Origin: Irineochytrium annulatum
Taxonomy: Eukaryota; Chytridiomycota; Chytridiomycetes; Chytridiales; Chytridiaceae
Assembly: GCA_027600665.1 (NCBI GenBank)
Contig: JADGJL010000181.1
Coordinates: 1-34,589, forward strand
Reading direction: 5' to 3'
DNA length: 34,589 bases
Positions within the stretch are counted from its first letter, which is position 1. Every line of letters begins with the position of its first letter. The notes below the pieces were generated by a model that was not told the origin of the DNA, made no database searches, and saw only the letters and a program-made list of their open reading frames with translations. Below, one piece after another: positions 20,842 to 32,489 of the stretch. A program made the position numbers and the translations under genes.

Positions 20842-23013
20842 ATTGCAGGGCTCGGGTTTTGGTTTCGGCCCTGATAATAGAGTTTGTGTTATGGCCCGCA
20901 GTTGTTAAATCTATGAGGGGTTGAGGGGCAACTAAATGGCACTTTTTTTGGAGATATCGTATCTATAATTTATTACTCTTGCAACTGCAACATATTTATT
21001 TTGTGTTTGGTTGATTCTTTCGTGAGTACTTGATCTTTGATGACAATAGCTACTCCTAATCGTTTGATTAGTGCCGGAATGTACACCTTAAAAATAAGCC
21101 GTTCTGTCTTTTGGTGACATCCGTTGAGAAGTCCACTAAGCGGGAACTACGGAGTACTTACTTTTCGAATTTAAAATATTGTGATATATTAAACCCTTCT
21201 CGGCTTAATTGTAAGATAAACATCTCCGACTTTCCCTGCACGCTCCTCCATCTCGATGGCCAGCCGTCACCCGACTCATCGTCCTCCAACGATGCATCCG
21301 AGACACTTAAACATGGGAGAAGAGAAAGTATTGCGGCCTAAACATTTTCTTCAAGTAGATTTTGACTACAACGTCCATCACTTTTGTTGCCGAAACATTC
21401 ACCAGCTAGTGGTTATTCGAAGTGACGTTGACTGCCATTGTTGGCGTATGCGCGCATCAAGTAGCGACCGCGTCAGCCAACGCCGGCGTCTTCTTTCGTC
21501 CAAGATTATATAGCGGATTATGTTACATTGAATGTCCATTCGTATGGATGTTCGAACGCAATGTGTTCGCCACTTGCGTGGCTAATATCAACGTAGACTG
21601 CCTCAAGTAGCGACAGCCCGTCTCGAGAGTAGCTCGCAAGTTAATATACGGGTTACAAGTATCCCTCTTCAGGCGTAACTTTCGGAGGCTATGCAGACGG
21701 AGCAGCAGACATAGGAAAAATGCGTACAGACAACGATGTTGCAAGAGACACAAGTGACAAGCCCAGTCAACAGAATAATAGGAAGAACAACCAAAGTCTT
21801 ATAGGAATGCACCTGAAGATAGATTCGTTTTAATAGATTGCGCCATCCCAGGCTTGACCACAACGACCAGGAGAAACAGTCCAGGCCTGGCGCGCTGCCC
21901 GGATCCCGTCGACCGTGCACTGCGGGATGGTGGACTCTGCCTGAGGTTGTTCGTCATCTGCAGCTTCGCGATGTTGGTCGAATTCTTCATGTCCTACAGG
22001 GTTGGTGTAGTTGCTGTAGAGCCTGCAGGTTTCGTGGCCCGACTTAAAGAATGTCCAGGCCCCCAGCTTAGCAGCGGGCCAAGCAGTCGCACTCGGCGAA
22101 GATGCCATGTTGATGGTCCGGTTCACCTAGGTGGTCGCTCTCCTTTATTTTCATCTGACTATCCAAGGCCGGCGTAGGCGAGGGACGCCGACACGACGAG
22201 AGAAAGCGAGCGTGATAGTTGAGGTGAAGGCCACCAGTCAAGCGGAGTGCTAGTGAAGCCGATTAAGCGGATGCAGCTTTCTGAGAAACTCCCCCTCCAC
22301 CCCAGCGTCACCTGCCCCGTCCACGGCGACCTTCGACCCGGACGCCGCCCCAGACGTGATATTCGCATCAATGGGTCAAGGGTCCTCATGGCGGCACCAA
22401 TCAGCATACAAAGAATGTATTGCTTTTAGAGATCGTTGGTTCTTCGGCGTGTGGCTGTTGGGAGAATGATGGTATGGATGTAGAACTGTGTTTCCTTGGA
22501 GTATTTCCACACGGGATTCGAACGTATGGGAAGGCACGTACAGCAAAGATGCAGAAAAGGATATGAGCAAACCAAGCAATGTTAAAGTGATGCGTGGTTT
22601 TGACTCCTGGAGTGGCAACTACGAGCTGGCGCATATAATCAAGCCAAATAAAAATGAACGAGAAAAGCAAGTGGGCCTGCAGCACGGGAAGTCCCAAGAC
22701 TTAATAGTAAAACAATTCGATGAAAAAAGCTAAATATGGGGAAGAAGTGGTAAGTACAAGATGCACGAGCGGTCAGAACGGATGGAGTGAGTACGGGATT
22801 GCACGGCGAGACATTACGGTGATGGAAAAGGGTAAATAAGAGAAATTAAACGAAGTGAGGGTAACGGAGAAGTAAAAGGGAAGGGAAGAGTCCGTAAAAT
22901 CGATAGCAAATAAACAGGCTCGCAAGATATATGAAAGAGGTGCGCGACGCCCGAAAGCGGGAAGCAAGTACAGCTACGGGCCAGGGAGAAGAAAGTGAAT
23001 GCGAGTATGCTCC
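20842..23013. other. Gene-poor stretch with weak hydrophobic ORFs
   Basis: No gene can be supported over about 2.2 kb. The first part (20930-21240) is AT-rich. Several overlapping minus-strand frames between about 21500 and 22700 contain membrane-like segments, for example LVVLPIILLTGLVTC near 21800 and LLFSFIFIWLDYM near 22660. I could not join them into one model with consistent splice sites. Purine-rich sequence on the plus strand at 22740-22960 (pyrimidine-rich on the minus strand) would suit a fungal minus-strand promoter. Confidence 0.4.
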
Positions 23014-24204
23014 TCAGAGAAGCAAAAGGGACATGGACGCCGATAGTGCGAAGACCATCATCAATTGGCTTGAGGTGCGGTCGGCCGAGGAAGTTGTCGA
23101 CAACAAGGACGGAAGGAAGTCGGGCTCGCCGACGACCTCCACCTTGAGGTCCATGCTGTTAATTACGAGCGCGGCCGCCCTGATGACTTTCGGCGAGTAC
23201 TTGAGCGGCCGCTTCGGCTTATGATTCGTCGTCGCAGCCGCGGTGCTCGTCGTCGTCTTCGTGGCTTTGTGCGTGGTCACGCTCACGACCTCCACATCCA
23301 CCCTATCCTCATCCGCCGGGAACTGCACCAGCAACGTCTCGGGCGGGTCGTCATTCTCCGCACTGCTTAGGATCCCGCACATGTCCTGGATGTGCCCCAG
23401 CTTCCCCACGATCGTGCCCACGTTCGTGTCGAGCAAGGGTATGGATCCGAACATGAGCTCGACGATGGAGTAGACGGCCTGAAGGTCCTGGTATGAGACC
23501 CCGAGGACTGCGTGGATGCATTTCTCTGCCTGCTTGCTGAGCGTCGCGTCAGAGCCGTACACCGAGTCGCAGACGCAGCCGGCGGTGGTGACGATGGAGT
23601 TAACGGCGTTCGCGGTTGAATTGAAATCGTAAGTCAGGGGCCGGGTGCAGTTAAGAGTCGGGCCTGAGTGGGCAAACATAGTTAAAGGATCTCCTGAACG
23701 CGCATATTGCGTGTTTTACTAACCGACGATGGGCGTGCAGGCCTCCAGGACCTGACTCCACGTGCACTTGGGCACGCCGTCCTGCGACGTGCTGTTGTTT
23801 GTGCAATCCCGGCGAACCAGCGACCTCCCGAGCGCGGGCGGGGCGTGCTCGTCATCGTCGTCGTCATCGTCTTTCCGAACCTCGTTCATATATCCTTCGT
23901 CCTCGTCCTCGTCCTCGTCACCCTCCTCCTCATCGTCCTCTGTACTCGAAGTTCGAAAAACGCTCCCCTCCCGCATCAATGCGTCCCAGTCCGCCCACCA
24001 CCCCAGGTCCTTGCTCATGTCCCCCCCCTTGGCAGTGTAGTGGTTCAGGAACTCGAGCGCCTGGTCCTGGCGATCGAACCATCGCTCCCGTGGAGTAGGT
24101 TCGAAGTCGAACTCAACCCCCAGCCAATCTGAGCCCGAGATGGGAGTCACGGCCACCACGTACGGTACCAGGAGACCGAGGGCGAGCAAGGCCGTCGTCC
24201 GCAT
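23014..24204 (-). CDS. Secreted acidic cysteine-containing protein, GPI-like end
   Basis: The family is not recognised. The protein begins with MRTTALLALGLLVPYVVAV, a clear signal peptide. A segment with FDRQDQALEFLNHYTAKGGD follows, then a very acidic stretch (Asp/Glu runs, about residues 88-118) and a dibasic site (LVRRDC). The second part is cysteine-containing and helical (GCVCDSVYGSDATLS, KCIHAVLGVSYQDLQ, IQDMCGIL). After it comes a Thr/Lys-rich linker and a hydrophobic C-terminus (LMMVFALSASMSLLLL). One intron (about 23642-23704; donor GTTAGT, acceptor CACTCAG) joins PIV to GPTLNC in phase. The layout of signal peptide, pro-like acidic region, Cys domain, Thr linker and hydrophobic tail suggests a cell-wall or GPI-anchored protein, an inference. 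The dibasic site could be a Kex2 cleavage point separating the acidic region from the Cys domain. Confidence 0.72.
23850..23941. repeat. Trinucleotide-like low-complexity tract inside a coding region
   Basis: Imperfect GTC/CTC repeats (GAC/GAG on the coding strand) encode the Asp/Glu-rich stretch of the secreted acidic protein. Such tracts can slip in replication and vary in length among strains. Confidence 0.8.
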
Positions 24205-24900
24205 TCTTGAGGGTCGCGGGGGCCTGGCTTCCAGAATGACGGGTTGTTAACGTACGTCAAAAGGTCAAAGTGCAGACATGCGCAGACGCCAACCGAGGTA
24301 CCGTTGGAAGAGCAAGTGTTGTGTCAACAACACACACAAAACCCATTCAATCGTTTTGCGTGCTTTCAGCCGAAGCTACAAACCCCGCAAGTGCGGTAAA
24401 AGCCTTGGTATTTGCGTGAAGATAAGAATGTATCGCATGATATTGCGTTTACAAAGTGCTGCAACACATCGGGTCGTGTAGTGATGAGGCGTGCCTGTGG
24501 TCCAACACACGGGAATTCTCCTGTAGATTAATGGGGAATTGTCTTGATGGCAGGCCATTGACGACGTTGCTAGAATTACGTTGTCGCCTTGTGAATGTGA
24601 AATACATTTGTTTTAATTCGCTTGGTACTTTGTTCTGGTATCTTCGTATTGAACAATTTCGAAGACGCGCGGTTTACAGCTCCAATCGCCCGTTTCGCGC
24701 TTAAAACCTAGCCACTAAGTATCTCTAACCGGACGTTTTTCGATCTCGACAAGGAGATCCTCTTAGTGTTAATAGCAGCCATACATCCCGGTGCTTCTGT
24801 CTTCGCAACAGAGCATGCTGTGGATCTTCGGACCCTGAGTCCGATCCAGTTTCCTTACTTCCCTCACATTTTGGACTTTCGACGCAAAGTTAGCCTCATT
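24205..24900. other. Intergenic region with no supported gene
   Basis: This is the upstream flank of the minus-strand acidic protein. All open frames are short and have no family signal. The end nearest 24900 borders the transposase-like remnant. Confidence 0.4.
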
Positions 24901-24949
24901 CAACAAAGAGTAAGTAAATACCTTTGTCTACGTAAGGATCTATTTTCAA

Positions 24950-25790
24950 GGACCTGTGTTCGTCACAGATCACCAGCCTGTTGACAAGATGATGGCGTGC
25001 AACAACAGCTCGGAATTTCTTTCCGGGCGCCGGTACACCACAAAGGTTTTCTCAGGTGGCTACTCAGGTAAAGAAATCCGTCCCAGAACCCACAATGCTG
25101 TTCCTCACCAGCTTTTTCACGAGGATATTACCAGGTCCACATCAACGCAACAAGGAGGACTTAATATCAGGTGGCGCCCTCCTTGGAGAACGGTAATCAA
25201 CGTCTGCAAGTTAGCCGTGAATACGCGCTCGGTGAAGTTGACACCGGAGCTGGTCGTGTTCAAGAATTGTAGCTCTTCCCGTTGCCGTACGCCCCCAATC
25301 AGTTGAGGACCAGCAGTTGCCCATCCACGCGTCTGCTGCTTCCTTCCCCGAGATTAAAACAAACGGCGATGTGTTTGATGAGGTGGTGAAGCTTTCTAAA
25401 GCTGTCCTTTTGCACCCAGAACTCATTGTGGAATGCCCTCTCCATGTACCTCGGGAAGGCGTGGGCTGCGACCGTTGGCTGATTTTCGTACGTGGGCACC
25501 TCCAGGTAGCGGCTAGTCGCGACTTGGGTTACAGGGCGAACCAACGCGCGTCGGCCTCGTCATCATTGAGAAGCCTCTCTTGCTGCATTTGGTGGCTGAT
25601 GCGGACAGCACGGCCATCTCCAAGACATCGAGCAAGTGTCGACGGTCGGATACGCGAGGCATGAGGGGATATCGAGCTTCGGACGTCGTCATGATGTGCG
25701 CACTTGCAAGAGCTGGGCTTCCTTGTCATAAGGACTTGCCGCATTCTCGGACGTTGGCACGTTAGTGGGCCTGCCTGAGTTTGCAAAAGG
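24950..25790 (-). pseudogene. Decayed PIF/Harbinger-like (HARBI1) transposase remnant
   Basis: Reading the minus strand, several broken frames resemble parts of Harbinger-type nucleases. The best piece (about 25299-25544) has YMERAFHNEFWVQKDSFRKL followed by HHLIKHIA, like the family's F-R-x-x-F-R-M-x-x-x-x-F-x-x-L segment. Further downstream other frames read NTTSSGVNFTERVFTANLQT (compare the helix-turn-helix region before the DDE core) and FRAVVARHHLVNRLVICDEH (compare the Y-x-x-N-x-Q-x-V-C-D block). They are in different frames with stops between, so the copy is dead. I did not find terminal inverted repeats or target duplications. The resemblance is by eye only. Confidence 0.38.
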
Positions 25791-25920
25791 CGATCTACAG
25801 GGCTCTCACTTCTGTAAATGCGTTTTTAAAATGTGATTGGCTATTTGATAATCTGCAACTTTCCAGTTTTCTGCTAATTTTTCACGAGTGGTCGTGGTAA
25901 AACGCGACTCTCGTACAAAC

Positions 25921-28900
25921 ATGGCCGAAGAGGAGCTGATGATTGTCGACAGCGCCTTCGACGGTTCGGCGGTCAGGCCGTCCGCCAGCCGCGCCGACCA
26001 TCGCCCTCCTTCCGCATCCCGATCCTTCAGTGCTGCTCCATCCGTCTCCTCCCGCGTGGACGCTGAGCGCCCAAACACTCTTCAGACTGTTCCGGCTGAC
26101 GCGACCCCTAAGAAGCGGCCCCGCAAGCTGATCTCCAACAGTGACTCTGAGGTCGAGGAGGAGGAGCAGGAGATTCTCCGCCACGCCGCTCAGCGCGCCG
26201 CAACGTCGCCCAGTTCCCGCTCCCGGCCGTGGACCGGCAAAGCTAAGTCGTCCAGGTCGAAATCGGACTTGACGAGACCGTCAACGGTGGCGTCAAGGTC
26301 GTGCAGGCTTTCTTCGGGCGAATCAAGGTCGCCGCGAGCGTCGTCGCATTCCTCTGCCCTGGAGTCGGAACGGGAAGGTTTGCATGAGGAGGATGAGAGG
26401 CCGGCTTTGAAGGCCATGAAGGACATGGACGGTGAGGAGGACGAGGAAGACGAAGTCTTCGGTGACAAGGTGGGCATATCACTATTTCGTCGGCTGGTGC
26501 TTAACCTGCCCCGCGCAGCAATTTATCCTCTGCCTGTCATTGGGAAAGGGCTACATCGGTGCCGCGCACTTTGCCGTCGACTCGTCCACACTCTATCTCC
26601 ACGAGGACGTTCCCGAGGAGAGGGGCCTGTTCGAAGTCACCCGCCTGTTAATTTATCAGGTTCAGCCGTCTGTTGTTGTTTTAAGCTCAAGGGCTGACGA
26701 GGACTACGCGAATTTCGTCAAAGCCTGCTGTAGGCGTTTTTGGACCATTGCCTTCGTTGACTTCATTTGCTTTCTGATGATTTGCAGCGATTGATGCGAG
26801 TATAGTTCCTATCGCCCCGTCGATCGTGATCAGGCCGTCAACAGAGTTTATCTACAAAAACGCGCGGGCAAGGCTTCTCTCAAACCAGCTTCTCGAGAAG
26901 GGCGAAGCGCGTGTCGAGGTGGAGGGTGGTGCCGATATTAGCGAAAAGACGACAATGGCGCTTTACATCGAAAGTATTGTATCGCTAGAGAGCGTCAACA
27001 TGGTGATTAAGCTGGATGGAATTTTGGCTAACGAAGAAGCACGGCAGGTCGGAGCTGCGGGATCGCTCATTGCCTATGTATCTCAAGCCAGGCTTATTGG
27101 AGAGATAAAGTCGGAGGCAAATGACCTCGAGATCCGGGCTGTGGAGCAATTTAACCTGTACGACGTCCATTGCTTATAGCTGCTGATGACATCTTTAGGA
27201 AAAGCACCATGTTTATGAACCAGGACGCTCTTTTGTAAGCGGATGATACAGGCTGAGAATCTAAAGTCTCCGCAGGTCGCTGAGAATTTTTCAAGACGAG
27301 TCTCACCCGAGCGCAAACAGCAGTCGGAGCAGAGAGGTTTGTCGATGGCAGATATATGTATATGCCTTATTAACTTTCCAGGGGCCGTCGGTATTTGGGA
27401 TGTTGAACATGACGAAGACGCCGATTGGCAGCTCTCTTCTTAGGAATTGGTTTCTTCGCCCGACGCTGGACATGACCGTTTTAAAGTTCCGGCACGACAG
27501 TATTGCAGCATTACTGAAGGCAGAGAACCAAGGACGCGTGGCGGAGATACGAGCTTGCCTTGCCAATATCAAAAACGTCCCGGTTTGTATCCTCCCGTTT
27601 CTTCCAGCGCAGTATGGCCGAACATTAGTTTTTCACAGCGGATCATTATGAGACTGAAGAGGAACGTCTCCGTTCTCGAGTGGCAAGCTTTGTTGAAGGT
27701 ACCGAAATGAAAACAGATGCTTCTTACGTTAGTTTTCCTATTACGCTTTGAAGATACGAGCCGCGGTGGAGGACTCTAAAGGTGTCCCTATCTTTGATAA
27801 GGTCCTCATTTGAGTTTTTTCTGTTGTGACGCGTTTATGCAGATCAAGGAACTGCTGCCGCCGCGTGAATTGCGTGAAGTCGGGTCGTACATCAACAATG
27901 TGGTAAGCCCTTTATTATTTCAGCAGCTGGTTTGAACACCTTTAGATTGACTTCGATGAGTCCATTGCCGAGAATCGCTTCGTTGTGAAGCCCGACGTCG
28001 ATGGCGATTTGGACGAGCAGAAACGGACATACGAAGGCCTAGACGATTTGCTGGTTTGTCGCGAATATGCCAGACGTGGCCTTATCGTAACGAAGTCGCA
28101 TGCCGCGAGAGAGATCGCGAAGTCAATTCCCTCCGAGTTCTCTCGGAGCCTAAACGTCATTTACTTCCCGCAGCTCGGTTTCTTGATCACCATACCGCTC
28201 CGAGATGATATGACGGAGTAAACTATCAATTCGTTTTTTTCTTTGGAGCTAAACGGATGAAGACAAGAAGACTTTATGATCCCCGGATTCAACTTTCAGT
28301 TCTGCACCAGCAAGACGGTGTTCTTCAAGAACGATCAAACCTACAACGTTTGCGACTTTATCCTGTCGAAGCTGATATTCATAGATGGATCAAACTATCG
28401 GCGACATTCACTCTATGATCGTCGACCGCGAAATCGAAATTATGCAAAAGCTTCGAGAGACAGTTCTGTCTTACACTGAGACCATCACTTCGTCCGCCAG
28501 CGCCTGCGCGGAATTAGATTGGCAGGTTGCAACTTCCGATGACATACTTATAAGTGAGTAGCGTGGTCGCCCTTGCGGAGGCCGCCCATCGATTCAAGTA
28601 CGTGCGGCCGACGATGGTTTGTGACGACTCGCTCGAGATCGTTGGCGGCCGTCACCCACTGGTCGAGCTCACCTCCGATACCTTCATCTCAAACCCCACA
28701 AAATTTTTGGCTGGTAACGCGCCGAGCGATGACAACGACGAACTGGCGAAGATGCGGATACTGCTGCTCACCGGTCCGAACTCATGCGGGAAGAGCGTAC
28801 GAAGTTTCTTGGATAGCCTCCGCTTACTACATATCGTGTTTCTGTTCCCAGGTTTATCTTAAGCAGGCATGCCTTGCTGCGGTGAATATCAACTTAACGG

Positions 28901-29910
28901 TGCATAGGTTGGCCTTATCGTGTACTTGGCACACGTCGGGAGCTTTGTGCCGGCGGATAAAGCGAACATTGGACTGACGGATAAGATTCTTACACGAGTG
29001 CAAACGCTCGAGTCTGTTTCAAAGGTACGTGCTGACAGTTCGGCACTTTGCAATGCTCATATTGCTTACATTACTTCAGATTCAAAGTACCTTCATGATC
29101 GATACTCAACAAGTCTCAATCGCGCTCCGGAGCGCCACGTCGCGATCTCTCATTTTAATCGGTATTCATGTTTATGCGGTACCTGGTTAATCTGCTTTGG
29201 AAGATGAATACGGCAAGGGAACTCTCTCTTCAGGTTTTTTTCCGTACATTTTCTCCGCTATATTGTCTATATAGACGGTGTCGGATTATTCTGCGCCGTT
29301 CTGGAGTCGTTGACAGAGCGCGGAGATGAATGCCCGAAGACTATCGCGACTACGCACTTCCATGGTGGATGTGTGGAGGCCTTTAGTGATTAACAATATT
29401 TCAGAGCTTTTCTCGTTTAATCTGCTCGAGCCGAGCCCATACATCGGCTGCTTCACAATGGATTTTATCCGCGCTGACGACGAGGAAGAGGCGCAGGGGT
29501 CAGGACCTGTTACGTTTCTTTACAGGTTTTTCAACTTTTTCCTCCAACGTAAACGATTAGCAAATCTAACATTTTCTTTTGCCCCGCAGAATTAAGGCTG
29601 GCCGGGCTGGGACGTCCTTGGGCATCTACTGCGCGAAGCTGGCCGGAATCCCCCCTCACGTCCTCGAACGCGGTTCCATTTCCTTTCGTCGATATGCATT
29701 CTTACTTCCACCGTGTCGCCTCTTCCAGGCCGCATCGTTTCCGACTGCTTGGTCAAGGGTGATGCGATCCCGCCTGTCGTGACTCCGCGCCAGGCCGAGC
29801 GGGACCTGGCTTGTTCTCGTGCGCTGGACTTCTTCCTCGACTTCGACTGCGAGAATGGGGAAATTGAGGAGCTTTGGCAGACGCTTCGGCTCGTGGAGGC
29901 TATCATGTAG
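25921..29910 (+). CDS. MSH5: MutS homolog 5, meiotic crossover factor
   Basis: This protein forms a heterodimer with MSH4 that stabilises recombination intermediates in meiosis. After an N-terminal extension of about 180 residues the MutS core starts with QFILCLSLGKGYIGAAHFAV. It continues through the lever and clamp regions (TPIGSSLLRNWFLRPTLD; LLPPRELREVGSYINNV) to the ATPase. Walker A is TGPNSCGKSVYLKQ. The following segments are VYLAHVGSFVPADKANIGL, then DTQQVSIALRSAT and LILIDEYGKGTL (Walker B), and THFHELF. There is no N-terminal mismatch-recognition domain, as expected for MSH5. Many introns interrupt it. Examples are 26470-26518, one splitting the Walker B aspartate codon near 29159-29205, and one splitting the glutamate of THFHELF near 29354-29405. 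The stop is TAG at 29908-29910. The extension is Ser/Arg-rich with acidic runs and a basic KKRPRK motif (possible nuclear signal), longer than in most MSH5 proteins. Internal exon ends are approximate. Confidence 0.9.
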
Positions 29911-30007
29911 CGACGGCCTTTTTCTTCGCAAACGGGTCGGAACACCATTTTCATTGTTGCATTTCTATCTGCCCAGATGTTCTGAGCTGTATTTTAACTC
30001 CGCTTAA

Positions 30008-30013
30008 AATAAA
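30008..30013 (+). terminator. AATAAA polyadenylation signal
   Basis: The canonical hexamer lies about 100 bp after the MSH5 stop and only 43 bp before the SOD start codon. MSH5 transcripts therefore probably end inside the SOD 5' flank. Confidence 0.45.
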
Positions 30014-30055
30014 TTGACCCGTACGTTGTTCAAGCCTGGCTTCCTCCACCAGCAA

Positions 30056-31198
30056 ATGGTTACCCTCGCGTCCGCCATCGCAATCGGCCTCCTGGCCGCT
30101 GCCGCCAGCGCGGCCCCGGCATGGATGGCGCGCGACTCGCTGCCGCAGTCCGACCAAGTGATCTCAGCCGTCGCGTTCCTGACCCCGACCGGCGATAACA
30201 CGGCTACTGCCACGGTCCTTATCGAGCAGCGCGACAACGAAGTCACCGTCACCGTAGACGCGACCGGCCTCGCGGCCCAGTCCACGCACGGAATCCACAT
30301 CCACGAGTTCGGCGACATCTCCGACCGCGCAGCTGGCACCCATATGGGAGCCCACTTCAACCCGTTGAACAAAACTCACGCCTGCCCCGGCCTCAACGGC
30401 GTCCGCACGAGCGACACACACGCGGGCGATCTCGGCAACATTGTCGCCGACGACGATGGATACGCGCACAAGGTCTTTGAGAGCAAGATGACTGGCGTGG
30501 ACCTGATGTTCCGCTCGTCCGTCGTCGCCGCCATCGGCCGCGGCATCGTTCTCCACGCCGCCGCCGACGACTGCGTGACACAGCCGACCGGCAACTCGGG
30601 CGGTCGCATCGCCCAGGGCGTCATCGGGTTCCGCAATGCAACAGTGATACCTTCCGTCCCCTCAGGCTCCAGCGCGCTTGAGGACGCCGGCATACCCGTC
30701 CACGCCATCGCTGTTCTCCTGCCGACGGCTAACTCCACCGCCGAGGGCCAGGCCGTCTTCGTCCAACATGATGAATCCTCACCTGTCGAGATCACCATCG
30801 CGTTCCACGGTCTCGCGCCTAACTCCAAGCACGGCCTCCACCTACACGCCTTTGGGGACGTCACAGACCACGTCAAGGCCGAGGCCGCCGGCCCGCACTT
30901 CAACCCCGATAACAAGTCCCACGGGTGCCCTTCTATGGAGGACCCCGACGATATCCACAACGGCGACCTGGGCAACTTTGAGACGGATGAGAACGGCGAG
31001 GTCGCGTTGACGATCAAGACGACTACCATCTCACTGAGCAAGTTCGCGGCGCCAAAGTTTGCGGTAGGACGAGCAATGATAATTCACGCGAACCCCGACG
31101 ACTGCGTGAGCCAGCCTGTGGGGAACGCCGGTGCCCGGCTGGCACAGGGGGTGGTGGGGTTTAGAAACGCGACGCTGGACGCGACCACTAGTTCAACT
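30056..31198 (+). CDS. Secreted tandem-domain Cu/Zn superoxide dismutase
   Basis: This protein converts superoxide to oxygen and peroxide outside the cell. It is an intronless ORF of 381 residues. The first ATG at 30056 starts the signal peptide MVTLASAIAIGLLAAAASAA. Two complete Cu/Zn SOD domains follow in tandem. Domain 1 has HGIHIHEFGD, AHFNPLNKTHACPG, THAGDLGN, LHAAADDC and GGRIAQGVIGF. Domain 2 has HGLHLHAFGD, PHFNPDNKSHGCPS, IHNGDLGN, IHANPDDC and GARLAQGVVGF. All copper and zinc ligands and the active-site arginine are present in both. The cysteines of the canonical disulfide (human C57 and C146) are missing: G or A at 57 and Q at 146. Instead each domain has a cysteine two residues after zinc ligand H71 and another after the conserved Asp-Asp of the electrostatic loop. 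It has no GPI-like tail. The gene is 145 bp downstream of MSH5 on the same strand. Confidence 0.92.
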
Positions 31199-31409
31199 TA
31201 ATAATGTATCTCGGATTGTTAGTTTCGTTCTCCGTTCATTGGAGCAACTACCGGGATGCTTGGGTCTTTGTAGATTTGCGGACGCGAACGAAATGAAAGT
31301 GAATATATACTTGTATTTATGGAACTCGTAAAATCTATGAGAAGTGCAGCAGGACTTTGACAATGTCTTCGACCGTGTTCTTCATCAATCATTATCATCA
31401 TCAGGACAT

Positions 31410-32403
31410 TCAGGTATTATGCTTCTCGACTTCAACAAGAGAAACGTCGTAATAGCTCCCTCGTCCTGGTAGGAACACATTGCGGAGCAAGTAACTTCCG
31501 CAGGTGCGTATAGGGCCATAGATCATCAACCAAATGAACGCGCACTTCCATTGCTGAGTACTATTGCTTCTTCCGTTAACTGTACGTGACCGTCTTAACA
31601 CCAGAGCACGACTCGTCGTCAACAAACGCGTGGCGAGAGATACAGCTCACTGCGTTCAACGCGAGCCTTGGTAGACGGAAAGCTGGCGGTCTAGGCTGAA
31701 GGAAGCCGTACATAAGCGCGAAAAGCGCGTTAAGAGTTTCCTTGCAGCCGGTACCAGATATATATGTCCGCAACTGAGCCAGCATGCCTCCGCCAGCACG
31801 AGAGGATGCACTGTAGCTCATATCCTTCAGTGTTATCCAACAGCCTCCAACCTCACGTAGCGTCGACCTGGTGACGATTGCAAACAAATCGCAGGATAGA
31901 ATGGCGCTTAGGAGTTGGCCGTCGGTGCTAGGCACCATAATTTCGTTGTCAGGGCAGATTCTGCCAGTTGGAGGGCTGGTGACGAAACCTTGATGGAGTT
32001 GCTCAACACCTCCGCGCTACTTGAGGTGTATTCAGCGACATCAACGGTTTGTTCGCGACCGTCCGGCGATAAACTTGCGAAATGTGTCCCGTCCTCCGTG
32101 AATCAGCTCGCCGCAACGAAGTCTGAGTTTTCCAACGTTAAAGGCATCAGGCATCACAGCACTCGTTGATGTCTGAAGACGCAATTTGTAGTTCCACACC
32201 ACATGTCGGCAACGCTTGCGCGATGCTAACGGCCACTGCTGGTGCCCACGATACAGGACCTTCCGCCTGTAAGCCCCCCAAGCCACCGACAGGTCCACCC
32301 TGCCCACATCGCCGACGTGTGCCCCTCCAATCGCAAGCAACTCGATCGCCCCGCACAGCAAAAGCAAACCCATCATGTGCGCCAAAGACCACAAGAAGTT
32401 CAC
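31410..32403 (-). CDS. Candidate hypothetical gene, secreted or membrane protein
   Basis: The family is not recognised and the model is weak. The minus strand has a run of protein-like frames. MMGLLLLCGAIELLAIGGA (near 32370) resembles a signal peptide or membrane segment. VSWAPAVAVSIAQALPTCGV follows near 32270. A 120-codon open frame (31576-31938) contains RTYISGTGCKETLNALFALM. The last frame reads WLMIYGPIRTCGSYLLRNVF and ends in VEKHNT with a TGA stop at 31410. The pieces are in different frames, and I could not place every intron; one needed only 32 bp. They could be one gene with small introns or unrelated chance frames. Confidence 0.28.
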
Positions 32404-32489
32404 GGTCAGGTCAGTAGCCCTGGCGCGAGACTTCGCGTATCGTATCCCAGCGACATGATGGCGACCCCGACCCCAAGATAACGCATGAT

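Noticed and set aside
30014..30055. Longer SOD start upstream of 30056
   Set aside because: The longer frame has no ATG and would place residues ahead of a perfect signal peptide; the ATG at 30056 is preferred.
30164..31041. Minus-strand frames of 130 and 221 codons across the SOD gene
   Set aside because: They are antisense shadows of a clearly coding, GC-rich plus-strand ORF.
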